Position numbers and translations under genes: made by a program. Shown one piece after another: positions 9,508 to 18,477 of a stretch of DNA of 35,757 nucleotides. Location: NCBI GenBank assembly GCA_001931905.2, contig MSJI02000720.1:1-35757 (forward strand), in the 5' to 3' direction. Origin of the DNA: Cladosporium sp. IMV 00045 (taxonomy: Eukaryota; Ascomycota; Dothideomycetes; Cladosporiales; Cladosporiaceae). Each line of letters starts with the position of its first letter. The first letter of the stretch is position 1. The notes under the pieces were generated by a model that did not search any database, was not told the origin of the DNA, and was given only the letters and a program-made list of their open reading frames with translations.

Positions 9508-12500
9508 AGGCCCAGAAGCAGCCGCTGGCAGACCTATGGACGACGGCGGCGAACCCCTACAGAAAACGGAAACCAGCAACGATGAGTCCAGCAACTCCAG
9601 CAGCGGTGGAGGAGGGAAAGGACGCAAGACCGCCACCGACGACTCCTCCTCAAAACCCACGAAGAAGACCACAATGACCACCCGCCTCCTCACCCTCTGG
9701 GCCGCAACAGGAATAACCTACCCGCGCCTCAAACTAATGACCAAATCCGCCCTCGCGCCCACAATAGCCGTGGCGCTCTTCCAAGCCGACAGTTTCGCCT
9801 CGCACTTCTCCACCGTCGGGTACCTGGTGGGAATCACCAGCATTCTGTCGCTTGTAATGCAGCCGCGCTCGAAGTTCCTGCAAACCATGCTCGTGAACGT
9901 GGTATTCGTGTGCTTCGCAGCGGCCTGCGTCACGCTCGCGTTGTACAGCTGCGTGCAAGCGCGGATTCACTCTGGAGAATCGGGCGAACCTTCGCACGGC
10001 GGGGAGGGCACGAGCGGACTCGCCGCGACGGGGGCGCAGACTGCACCTTACAACAGCTCCGCAGCCGCCGTGGCGGGGATTTGGCTCATGGTGATGATCT
10101 ACGTGATGTCGACGGTGCGGGCGGTAAAGCCGCAGTTCATGATCCCGGCGATGGCAGGGGCGATCATAGGGAATGTGGGGATGGTGTACGCGCCGCAGTT
10201 CAGCTCGTTCGTGCAGGCGGAGGCGTTTGTGAAGAGGTTGCTGGAAGCTTTCCTGACGGGCTTCGGGATCGGGACGGGCGTGTCGTTGTTGGTGTTTCCG
10301 TTGACGAGTCGCACTGTGGTCTTCGATGATATGGCTGCGTATTTGACGGCGCTGAGGACGGCGCTCAAGGCGAATATGGAGTATGTGCATAGTTTGGAGA
10401 CGACGGATATGTTCACTTTCGGAAGGACGGATACGATTCGTCATCGCGTTAAGCATAGTCCGGAAGCGCAGGTTGTCAAGGATAAGATGGCGGCGTTGCA
10501 GGACGCGTCGGCGAAATTGAACGGGGATTTGCCTTTTGCGAAACGAGAGATTGCGCTTGGAAGACTGGGACCGGATGATTTGCAGAGCATTGCGCGGTTG
10601 CTGAGGTTGATCATGCTGCCCATGGTTGGGTTGAGCTGTATTTCCGACATTTTCGAGAGGATTGCCGAAGATCGCGGCTGGGTCTCCATACCAGTGGACG
10701 AAGAAGCTACCTTGAGCAGCACTGCACTCGGAGACTTGACGAAACGACGAGCGGTGGTTGAATGGCACGAGTTGATGAAAGTGCTACGGGAACCCTTCCA
10801 GGAAATGGCCGATGTCATCGACGAAGGACTCGAACACGCCATGATCGACTTGCAACTGGTGAAAAAGCCCAAGAAGTCTTCAACAAAACAAGACACGGAA
10901 TCCAAAGGCGACCGGCCCCGACCGGGCGACCCCGAGTTCGCAGAATACTTGAACCAGCGCACGAACATGTACCACAAACGAAAGCAGAGTATGCTGCAAG
11001 CATGGTGTCGTATCCGCGGCATCGAGCTGCCGGAGCGATTCTTCACGGACCCGGAGGTGATGAAGAACTTCCAAGACCCGGACTGGCTGAAGTTGGATTT
11101 CAACCCGGCGCTGCGTGCGCGCAGCAGACGGCAACTGTACATCTGCCTCTACATGGAGTATTTGCTTTGGTCGATCGGGAGGCGGGTGTACGACCTCGTG
11201 TCGTTCGCGGAGACGACTCGCGTGGCGGGCAAGTTGGAGAAGAAACGATTGATCGTGCCCGGCTCGAAGACGTTGAAGAAGTGGGTGCTGAGCTTCTTCC
11301 AAGCGGACGCGGATTCGTCTGAGAACCAGCAGATGGAGGGAAGTGATGAGACTACGAGAGTGCATCTGGGCTCTGCGTATACTCGGAGGAAAGACCCGAT
11401 GCACTTGCCACCTCAGAATGCGTGGGAACGTGTTGGAGACCGCGTGCGCAAGGTGTGCCAGTTCCTCGGCTCGCCAGAGTCGGTGTTCGGTGCTCGCGTC
11501 GCTTTGGCCACGATGTGCATTGCCGTGGTGGCCTACCTTCACGACACGCAAGTTTTCTACACGCAGAACAGGATCTTCTGGGCTCAGATCATGACTTCGA
11601 TCGGCATGCAGCCTTCCGCCGGGCAGAGTCTTCGCAGCTCGTTCTTCCGCATTGCTGGTACGGCTCTCTTCATGATCGCAGCTTGGATTTGCTGGTACAT
11701 CGTCGACGGCCACGTCCCCGGCGTGATCATCTTCTACTTCATCTTCCTTCACATCGGGCCGTGGATCATGCTCAAATACCCCGCCTACACCACGCTGGGA
11801 GTCATCGGCCCCATCACCATGACACTGATCCTAGGCTACGAGCTGCAAGTCCTCAAAATCGGCATCGAAGTCGCCCAGTCCAACGGCCAAGCCTACCAAC
11901 CCGTCTACCTCCTCGGACCCATCCGACTCGCCACCGTAATCGGCGGCCTCTTCCTCGGCTGGCTCTGGACAATCTTCCCCTACCCGGTCTCCGAGCACGC
12001 CGAGCTGCGCAGAAGCCTAGGCTCCTCCCTCTACCTGCTCGCCAACTACTACAGCGTAATGCACGAAACGGTACGGGCGCGCATCCGCGGCATCGAAGAC
12101 GACCCCACAATCAAAGGCAGCGTAAGCCAGCGGCTGGAAAAAGCGCGACGCACGATTTTCAGCAAATCCAACCTGCTCCTCTCCGGCATGCGGGCGCGCA
12201 CGGGTTTCATCAAATTCGACATCCCGCTGGGGGGCAAGTTCCCCAAAAAGAAGTACGAAGTGATCATCGACCAGATGCAGAGCATGCTGAATTTCATGGC
12301 GCTGGTGAGCTACGCGTCGACCTCCTTCCAGGACATCCAGAGCCGCGCGGTGCAAGGCGATGCCGACAGTGAGAACCAGCTGCAGTGGCTGCGGACCTTC
12401 CGCAAACTCATCGGCGAGTCGAACGTGACATCGCAAGCGATCGCGACGCTGCTGACACTCATGTCGAGCTCGGTGGCGAACGAGCAGCCTTTGCCGCCTT

Positions 12501-12793
12501 ACTTGCGCGTGCCGGAGCCGTTCAGGTACACGGACCGCTTAGACGAGTTGGATAGGGATTTGCTAAGTATCAAGCACATCGCTGAGCCGGGCTATGCGAG
12601 TTTCGCGGTGACGCAGTTGGGGACCAAGTGTGTGCTGGATGATTTGAAGCAGTTGCTTAGGGACGTGAGGGAGTTGGTGGGGGAGCTGGATTTTAGTTAT
12701 CATGTCGTTTCAACTGGGGATGATTTGGAGGATGAGGAGGAGGAGACGGTGACGTTTGGGAGGGGAAAGGGGAAGGGGAGGAAGGTGGATTGA
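9479..12793 (+). CDS. Large membrane protein with ArAE_2_N (DUF2422), FUSC and ArAE_2 (DUF2421) regions
   Basis: A single uninterrupted frame of 1104 residues. A Ser/Gly/Lys-rich cytosolic start (1-65) leads to a first bundle of about six hydrophobic segments between residues 68 and 278. A long soluble part follows (about 280-665), then a second bundle (about 670-850) containing VALATMCIAVVAYLH and the phrase FWAQIMTSIGMQPSAGQSL. A soluble C-terminal domain ends in an acidic then Lys/Arg-rich tail. This is the architecture of fungal proteins labelled brefeldin A sensitivity protein-related or aromatic acid exporter-like (FUSC superfamily). Members are thought to move small organic acids or drugs across the plasma membrane, but substrates are largely unproven. 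Length and repeated two-bundle structure fit the family, and the absence of introns over 3.3 kb is unusual for this window. The start is uncertain because an overlapping upstream ORF exists. Confidence 0.9.
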   Translation: MPQTAGIRDEGPEAAAGRPMDDGGEPLQKTETSNDESSNSSSGGGGKGRKTATDDSSSKPTKKTTMTTRLLTLWAATGITYPRLKLMTKSALAPTIAVALFQADSFASHFSTVGYLVGITSILSLVMQPRSKFLQTMLVNVVFVCFAAACVTLALYSCVQARIHSGESGEPSHGGEGTSGLAATGAQTAPYNSSAAAVAGIWLMVMIYVMSTVRAVKPQFMIPAMAGAIIGNVGMVYAPQFSSFVQAEAFVKRLLEAFLTGFGIGTGVSLLVFPLTSRTVVFDDMAAYLTALRTALKANMEYVHSLETTDMFTFGRTDTIRHRVKHSPEAQVVKDKMAALQDASAKLNGDLPFAKREIALGRLGPDDLQSIARLLRLIMLPMVGLSCISDIFERIAEDRGWVSIPVDEEATLSSTALGDLTKRRAVVEWHELMKVLREPFQEMADVIDEGLEHAMIDLQLVKKPKKSSTKQDTESKGDRPRPGDPEFAEYLNQRTNMYHKRKQSMLQAWCRIRGIELPERFFTDPEVMKNFQDPDWLKLDFNPALRARSRRQLYICLYMEYLLWSIGRRVYDLVSFAETTRVAGKLEKKRLIVPGSKTLKKWVLSFFQADADSSENQQMEGSDETTRVHLGSAYTRRKDPMHLPPQNAWERVGDRVRKVCQFLGSPESVFGARVALATMCIAVVAYLHDTQVFYTQNRIFWAQIMTSIGMQPSAGQSLRSSFFRIAGTALFMIAAWICWYIVDGHVPGVIIFYFIFLHIGPWIMLKYPAYTTLGVIGPITMTLILGYELQVLKIGIEVAQSNGQAYQPVYLLGPIRLATVIGGLFLGWLWTIFPYPVSEHAELRRSLGSSLYLLANYYSVMHETVRARIRGIEDDPTIKGSVSQRLEKARRTIFSKSNLLLSGMRARTGFIKFDIPLGGKFPKKKYEVIIDQMQSMLNFMALVSYASTSFQDIQSRAVQGDADSENQLQWLRTFRKLIGESNVTSQAIATLLTLMSSSVANEQPLPPYLRVPEPFRYTDRLDELDRDLLSIKHIAEPGYASFAVTQLGTKCVLDDLKQLLRDVRELVGELDFSYHVVSTGDDLEDEEEETVTFGRGKGKGRKVD

Positions 12794-12958
12794 AGGGGGA
12801 GGTGCTGATGGATTGTGTTCTTTGGCAATTTTGAACGGTGTGGTTATTTCGGGTTAATTTTATGATTCTAGCACTATAGATACCAGCCTTCTCATCACGA
12901 GGCCGAAGGGCACTTCTAATCCCGCCACTTCCCACGTCCACCAGCTGATAACACAACA

Positions 12959-14221
12959 CTACGCCTCACCACCCTCACACTTATTCCCCAGCCCAACAAG
13001 ACCTTCATTCCTCTCCTCCTCGCCTTCCATTTCCCCTTTCTCTCGCAACCCCTCAAGCCTCCACCCCTTCAAACCCTCCCTAACCGCCTCCCCAATCAAC
13101 CCTCGCAGCTCCTCAACTCCCAAGTAAATCACCACACTCTTCCCACTCCGAGAAACAGTAGCAGTACCAGGCTCACAAATCCCATTAGCCTGCGCACCAG
13201 CCCGTGGACACTCAGAGGTGGCGTTGCCGTGTGGAGGCAACCCAGCAGACGCGGCGGTGTGAGACTGCGCAGGAGCGGGCAATGAAGCAGGCGGGAGAGC
13301 AGGAGTAGTAGCAAGGAAGGGATCGATCACCCCGATCCCTACACCCATCACAGCCGCGGGCGAAGGTTCAGGCACGGGTGTGCAGACTCGCGAGCTGACG
13401 AAGTGGATATTTCGATCGATCGGCGTGATAGGCTGGGGATGATGAAGTTTTCCCTGCTGAAGCGGCGCCGTGTGCACGCCCACGCCCATTCCCGTGCCCA
13501 CGTTCATGTTCATGCCCCCATAGACGGGAGCACTAGTCGGTGGTACGCGCTCTGAGTGCTGGGTATAAGCGCGGCGGAGGTGGTAGCGACTTTGCGTAGG
13601 GTGGCGTTGCGGACGCTCCTGCTGGTGGGATCGGTAAGGCTGGGAGCGGGTTTGTTTGGTTTTCTTTTGGGCTGGGACGGCGGAGCGTGGGGTGCCGAGG
13701 TTATGGCCGTCGCGGTGGAAGATTACTGGGCTTGCTTGTTGGGGGAAGCCATGGTTTTGAGGATGAGGATGTTGGTGAGGGTGGTGAGGGTTGTAGTGCA
13801 TGAGAGAGCTGTCTGGTGGCTCGGATACTGAGCGGCGGTGGAGATGCTGGTGATGATTGGAGAGGTGGGGTGGGATGAAAGAAGGTGGTGGAGAGGGTGC
13901 TGCTCCTCCTAAGGCATGCTCGATGGAGTGGAAGTATGGAGATCCAGGTGTAGAAGCGAACTCCTGAGGGTAAGTGTCGGTTGTGAAGTCGGGAGTGAGA
14001 GTGGTGTTAGGGTTGTAAGATGGCGAGCCGGCATTGCTGAGGTTTTGCGGGTCGATGCAAGGAAGGTCGTTGAAGTTAGTGTTGAATTCTGAGATTGGGG
14101 AGAGGTTGATGGTTTCGTCGGCCTGGACGTTGTTGTTATCGTCGGTTTTTTGGCCATTGGTCGAATCGAAAGCGTTTGCACCAGGCTCGTACAATGGAGA
14201 TTTTGCGACTTCACAAGACAT
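12959..14221 (-). CDS. Predicted disordered protein of unknown function
   Basis: One exon from the ATG at 14221 gives 420 residues; the frame stays open further upstream, but that part reads as unrelated to the protein and contains no better start. The protein is Asn/Thr-rich at the start, then very rich in Pro, His, Ser and Gln (runs such as HHPHQHPHPQNH), with basic patches (KKTKQTRSQPYRSHQQERPQ). The only segment likely to fold lies near the end: a short strand, KSVVIYLGVEELRGLIGEA, and a charged helix. I do not recognise it. Such composition is common in fungal transcription-related or RNA-binding proteins, but there is no zinc cluster, homeobox or RRM. The gene is convergent with the FUSC-family gene, with 165 bases between the stop codons. 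Confidence 0.68.
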   Translation of the reverse strand: MSCEVAKSPLYEPGANAFDSTNGQKTDDNNNVQADETINLSPISEFNTNFNDLPCIDPQNLSNAGSPSYNPNTTLTPDFTTDTYPQEFASTPGSPYFHSIEHALGGAAPSPPPSFIPPHLSNHHQHLHRRSVSEPPDSSLMHYNPHHPHQHPHPQNHGFPQQASPVIFHRDGHNLGTPRSAVPAQKKTKQTRSQPYRSHQQERPQRHPTQSRYHLRRAYTQHSERVPPTSAPVYGGMNMNVGTGMGVGVHTAPLQQGKLHHPQPITPIDRNIHFVSSRVCTPVPEPSPAAVMGVGIGVIDPFLATTPALPPASLPAPAQSHTAASAGLPPHGNATSECPRAGAQANGICEPGTATVSRSGKSVVIYLGVEELRGLIGEAVREGLKGWRLEGLREKGEMEGEEERNEGLVGLGNKCEGGEA

Positions 14222-14873
14222 GTTGGATGGAAAGGAGTTGCAGATGATTAGATGATTTTGTGTGACAAGATGCTGTGTTACCAGTCTGCAGTCTATAAGT
14301 ACAAATACAAGATACAGGTGTGCGAACGCTCGTTCGCAGAAGTGTTCGCAGCGGATGAATGCTGACCGCTCTCTCGTTTTGTGGCTTGCTTCCAGCATGA
14401 GGAAACTTGAGACATCCTTCATGCAGCCGTGGGGAGGCGCATGAGTATGTGCAGATCTCGTCGCTTGAGCAAGAATACGCGGCTCAACTCAGAGAGAAGG
14501 CTGCACTGTCCGGTAAAGTGTCCCAGGTTCAGCCAACCGCAATGAAAGGATGGTTGCAGACGGGAGCCTGCATGGCGTGAACTGCATTCGAAGCACGTCA
14601 CGCAGTGGTTCGCATGGATGAGCGGCCTCGCGCAGAGAGTCCTGCGTATGCTTCGGCCATTCCAAGGTCGTCCAATACTGGCTTGATCCAAGCGAGAGCC
14701 CACAGGCGTGTCCTTTCTCTTCCCATGCTCACACCGTTTGATCAGACCTTGTTTGCGACCACCGACGTCTGCACGCGCAGGAGTAGGCATGCTCCTTTCT
14801 GTCAAACTGCTCGAGAAGAGCACTCTTTTCCCAACTGTAATCGCATGTTCAATCCCGATTCCGATCACCCAGC
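14222..14873. other. Intergenic region upstream of the disordered-protein gene
   Basis: It lies between two minus-strand genes, so it should contain the promoter of the left gene and the 3' end of the right one. The frames seen here, up to 149 codons, overlap each other and have no domain. Confidence 0.5.
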
Positions 14874-15413
14874 CTACTCATCATCATCATCCCTCTTCTT
14901 TCCCCAATGCCACACCTCATAGATCTGATCCATAATAATATCGCCAAACCCCTTCCCCTCATCCAACGCCTCCTGCACCTCCAGATTGCGCTCTCTCGCC
15001 CACTTGGCCTGCCTGGTGGAAGTCTCCACCTGCGCCGCGACACCGGGCCTCTCCTCCCTCTGCGCCCTCAGCGCCTCCTGTCTCTCCAAACGAACCGCAT
15101 CCGAAACACGCATGTGCTGTGCCTCATCCGGATGCTGGCCCTGCAAGTTCTCCCGGTTGGCGAGCGCAGGCGGTCGGGCGCCCGTGATGTGCTGCTGGAT
15201 CGATCGGCCGGTGTATTCGCGGGTGAGGAAGTTGGCGGAGAAGACTGTCGTCATGCCCAGGCCGGCGGTGAAGAAGTCAAGTTTCCTGGGAGGGAGGAGG
15301 GCGAGCAGGGGACATGCGATTGCTGTGCCCAGAGCCGTGTAGTGCAGTGTCTTTGCGTATTTGGCCGTTTCGTCGGCGGTTGGTTGTCTTTGCGGTTCTT
15401 GGGGGTGCGACAT
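14874..15413 (-). CDS. Small conserved fungal membrane protein, two transmembrane helices
   Basis: A single exon encodes 179 residues. Two hydrophobic segments, about 26-42 (TALGTAIACPLLALLPP) and 46-62 (FFTAGLGMTTVFSANFL), are separated by the short loop RKLD. A soluble, highly charged tail follows, rich in Arg, Glu and Gln and probably helical (about 100-160), ending YEVWHWGKKRDDDDE. Similar fungal proteins with the LPPRKLD loop and the final W-x-WG motif are often labelled rhomboid family membrane protein. The six-helix core and the Ser/His pair of a rhomboid protease are absent, so protease activity should not be assumed. The tail's acidic end and the helical hairpin suggest an organelle membrane protein. 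Function is unknown. Confidence 0.8.
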   Translation of the reverse strand: MSHPQEPQRQPTADETAKYAKTLHYTALGTAIACPLLALLPPRKLDFFTAGLGMTTVFSANFLTREYTGRSIQQHITGARPPALANRENLQGQHPDEAQHMRVSDAVRLERQEALRAQREERPGVAAQVETSTRQAKWARERNLEVQEALDEGKGFGDIIMDQIYEVWHWGKKRDDDDE

Positions 15414-15790
15414 TGTGGTGTTGTGATTTGTGAGGCCTTCTGCCCTTCAAATAGATTCCAGTGGATATTATAGCAGCGAATGCCCTCTTACAGATAAAAC
15501 GCAGTATTTCAATGGTGCCTGGAAGATTGGTAAAGTGATCTCATGTCTACGCGTGGGAAAATGATCAACACGCCTTCCATAACGTCACGAAAAAGCCGAC
15601 GCCGAACGCAGCTTGTTCGGGACGCGACTTTTGGCATTGTTCCAAGATGAAGATGGGGCTTATCCAGCAAGTACAACAAGTGCAGTACGTGTAATCGTCT
15701 CAAGAGGAAAGTGAGCATAGCGTTTGAGGATATTATTGTCAGTGGTGGATGGTTCCATCAAATCCGAGATAATTGATAAAGGCACAACTC
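15414..15790. other. Intergenic region: promoter of the small membrane protein gene
   Basis: Nothing coding is supported. A plus-strand phrase near 15680 reads KCSTCNRLKRK, followed by a GTGAGC donor-like site, and resembles half a zinc cluster, but the other cysteines are missing. Confidence 0.4.
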
Positions 15791-16529
15791 TCAAATTTGA
15801 ACGAACCTACACACAAAAAGTAGGGATGGACGAAGTACAAACGTTCCCCAAACTCTGGAAATGACTATCACAGGAATAGTCCCATAACAGATAATTCTCA
15901 AGATCTGGAATTGACTCGCAATTGACTGAGGGCTAGAGCGTCAAAATCTGAACGTGACAATGAGAGTCGACGAAAGTGATAGATACTCCTTGAACTCTTA
16001 AGCTAAACAGTAACCGACAGGGTGCAGGAGCTTCAAAATCTGAACACAGCAAGAATCAAGAGGAGTAGTACTCGTGCTACCAAATCTGAAAGTGACTGCA
16101 ATCGATAGAGTACTAGTCCTCGAAATCTGAACATGACTGAGTTTGGGGCTTCGAAATCTGAACGCAACGACCAGAATCGATCACGACCCTCGAAATCTGA
16201 ACATACTGACCCTAAGCTCCAAACTATGAATAAAAACTCAGAATCCTTGAGCGAGTAGTACCTCCAGAACCTGGGGCGACAGATAGTGAGCAAGGATCAC
16301 ATGACGGCGGGTGCCACGCTCGAAATCTGACAAGTACTTGATCATGATACCTACATGTATGCAAAAGGCTCGAAATCTGAATGTAACACCAACACGTAGG
16401 GCAGTAGTCTTAGATTTAGAAGGGTACCTACCAACACCGCCGTACATTGAGCCATTGGAGTGAAATTGTCAGATTTTGGAGCGGCCACGTGAGATGTTGA
16501 GGGATATAATTAATTTTGAACGAACCTAC
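15791..16529. repeat. Degenerate interspersed repeat, consensus near TCGAAATCTGAACATGACT
   Basis: About 12 related copies lie in one orientation with irregular 28-91 base spacing. The clearest are at 15941, 16032, 16080, 16120, 16151, 16190, 16320 and 16370. The core AAATCTGA is exact in these eight, and the flanks vary. Weaker members are at 15791, 15847, 15899 and 16508, and one inverted member lies near 16467. The two outermost members share the 15 bases tttgaacgaacctac exactly (15796-15810 and 16515-16529), so they bracket the array. Spacings are not multiples of three and the core contains a stop, so it is not coding. The right end lies 12 bases before the tRNA-Ser gene. I know no named family with this unit. 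Confidence 0.75.
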
Positions 16530-16541
16530 GTCATCAATTAC

Positions 16542-16691
16542 GGCAAAGTAGCAAAGTGGTTACTGCGATTGACTCGAAATTGCGAATTTCACGATCCCGG
16601 AGGTGCGAGATTCGAACCTCCGTGGCAGGAATCGCAACAATTTAGATATCAATTCCCTTCGGGGGCGCAGGTTCGAATCCTGCCTTTGTCG
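16542..16691 (+). tRNA. tRNA-Ser(CGA) with a 69-nt intron
   Basis: The acceptor arms GGCAAAG (16542-16548) and CTTTGTC (16684-16690) pair over seven bases with one G-U, leaving discriminator G at 16691. The D arm is GCA/TGC around a ten-base loop, and the A box reads TAGCAAAGTGG. The anticodon stem ATTGA/TCAAT holds the loop CTCGAA+A with anticodon CGA at 16575-16577. This stem forms only if an intron of 69 bases (16579-16647) is removed after position 37, the standard eukaryotic site. A long variable arm (CCC-TTC-GGG) is typical of serine tRNAs. The T arm GCAGG-TTCGAAT-CCTGC contains a perfect B box. The mature tRNA is 81 nt before CCA is added and reads UCG codons. The intron is long for this class and can itself fold. 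Confidence 0.88.
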
Positions 16692-16701
16692 AAGATAGTT
16701 C

Positions 16702-16706
16702 TTTTT
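16702..16706 (+). terminator. RNA polymerase III terminator of tRNA-Ser
   Basis: Five T residues on the coding strand begin 11 bases after the tRNA discriminator base. Four or more T in a row is the usual Pol III stop. Confidence 0.75.
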
Positions 16707-16982
16707 GGTTTTGATGTCCAGCTTTCATTTTGATCGTTGGATCATGTATTTCGGTTGGAAGCCCGTTTTTGGACGATGGTGAGTTCGGAGTCGAAGCAGG
16801 CGAAGTCAGCTGGGCCACGAACAATTACGACGTCGATGTGAAAGCAAAGGCTACATAGCGTTGAATGAACTTGATTAAAGGCGTTAGAGCCGTCCCATGG
16901 CACCCTTACGAACGATTTCAGACTGCTTTTTATGATCCAATGCATATGAACTCGTTGAAAGGGTGATTATTCATCATAGTGT

Positions 16983-17133
16983 TCATGTCCAAGAAGGACC
17001 ATTGAAGCCATTCAAATACTGACAAAGAGAGACATTGTTGCATGCTAAACGCTCTCGTCATATCCAAGAGGGACGATCGTGAAGCCCTTTCGACTATCGA
17101 CAAGGAGCCATCGTTGCGTATGAAACGCCCCCG
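16983..17133. repeat. Two imperfect tandem copies of a ~75-bp unit
   Basis: Unit one (16983-17057) begins tcatgtccaagaaggac and unit two (17058-17133) begins tcatatccaagagggac. They share blocks such as tgaagcc, gacaa(ag)gag and gttgc(g/a)t in the same order, then end in a -(c)tcg just before the next tc(a/g)tatcc. Identity is roughly two-thirds by eye. A third copy starts at 17134 but stops after eight bases. Confidence 0.65.
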
Positions 17134-17193
17134 TCGTATCCAACATTTTTCAAAAACATCCAACAATCACCAAACCCTGCCCCAAAACCACAG

Positions 17194-18477
17194 TCAACTA
17201 CTCCCCCCCATACCCAGCCCAAAATCCCTCCTCACAGTCCTCCCCTCAGCCTTGAACGTGATCTTAAAAACCTTATACCCATTGAACAAGTACATCCCAC
17301 CAGGGACGAAAGCGAAATTGTTACTGCCGCCAGAAACGGCGAATTTGCCGATAAGCACGCCTTCGGGGTTCCATCTGCGCGGCCATATCATTAGCAAAAT
17401 GAAATCAAGCCAAGAAAGGCGAAAGGAAACCACGGAAAGAGAGAAAGAGGCACTTACACATCAACCCCATCCCCCGCGCCACAAGCCGAGTAGACATTCC
17501 CCTCGGTGTCCGTGTGGATTCCATCCGGGAGACCTCTAGAAGCGTACGCGAACAGCTGGCGGTTGTGCAGGCGCTTGCCGTCGGGGGTGATGTCGAAGCG
17601 GTAGATGGAGGCCGGGTCGGTCTGGTTGTCCTTGCCGGGGAAGGTGTGGATGCCCGTGTCGGTGATGTAGACGTGTTTGAAATCGGGGCTGTGACGGAAG
17701 GGGGGTTGTTAGAGTCGGTTGATTTCTCCTCTGAGTTTGCTGTTGTTGCTATTGGGGGAACATTACATACCTGAATTCGATTCCGTTAGGGGCGATGAAA
17801 TCGTCCGCCACGGCTCGCACGATGCCGGTCTCGGGCTCGAAGCGGTAGACTTGTGGTCTGATAGACGGTTCGGGGCGGAAGTACTGCCAGTAGCCGTAGC
17901 GGGCATCGGTGAACCACAAGTCGCCCGTGTGGTAGTGTTGCTCGACATCGTTGAGACTGGAGAAGTTGCGGCCGTAGAAGCTGTTCAGGAGCACGCGGGT
18001 TTCGTTCGTCGCTGGATTCACCAGAGTGAGTCTGGATGCGTTGAAGAAGTCGCCTTCATCGCAGTAGACGATCTGCTGACCCTCGCTGCTTTTGGGTGAT
18101 GAGCCGACGGGGTAGAAGGCCGCGCCGCCGTTGGCTTCTGAGAGGTCTGGGTAGCGGACGGAGGTGATTTCGTTGTCTCCGTTGATGTTGATGGCGGTCA
18201 CGTTGATGGGGTCGTCGAAAGATCCGTTCCAGTTGCTCGTGGCGTAGAGTAGTCCGGTAGCTATGTTATAGACACCTGCTTCGTGAAATGCTTCCCAAGA
18301 TGTTTCCGCAACGAGCTCTTGAGTGGCATTGGAACCGAGGATGTTGTTGGCAAACTCATCTGAGTATGAGATGAAGGAGACGTGGTCAGTGGAGGCATTG
18401 GCGATTCCGGTCAGCTGGTTTGCGTAAGGCAGACTGGCAGCCAGACTGAGGACGTCTACGTGCGTGATATTCACCAT
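17194..18477 (-). CDS. SMP-30/gluconolactonase-like lactonohydrolase
   Basis: Three exons, 18477-17771, 17688-17458 and 17374-17194, with introns of 82 and 83 bp (donors GTATGT and GTAAGT), give 372 residues. The six-bladed propeller family opens sugar or related lactones using one metal ion. Family marks are SLNDVEQHYHTGDLWFTDARYG (about 174-195; conserved Asn and Asp), APNGIEFSPDFKHVYITDTG with metal-ligand candidates Asn231 and Asp246, and LPDGIHTDTEGNVY. The first intron falls inside the second motif, and splicing restores it exactly. Many fungal relatives are secreted, and this one has many N-glycosylation-type NxT/S sites. Yet no signal peptide follows the first ATG, and the bases before it end in ACAAG, which could be an acceptor for an unseen first exon. 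The start is therefore uncertain. Confidence 0.9.

Larger units (their letters stand above)
16692..17193. other. Intergenic region between tRNA-Ser and the lactonohydrolase gene
   Basis: It contains the Pol III terminator and a 75-bp imperfect tandem duplication listed separately, then the 3' region of the minus-strand lactonohydrolase gene. No gene is supported. Confidence 0.55.

Noticed and set aside
15640..15720. Half zinc cluster (KCSTCNRLKRK) before a donor-like GTGAGC
   Set aside because: Only two cysteines are present, a stop lies just upstream in frame, and no following exon supplies the rest.
15791..16529. CRISPR-like array
   Set aside because: The genome is eukaryotic, repeat copies are degenerate and spacing is irregular; there are no cas genes.
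16579..16647. A second, minus-strand tRNA inside the tRNA-Ser intron
   Set aside because: A B-box-like sequence exists, but the T stem pairs at too few positions and no acceptor or anticodon stem can be formed.
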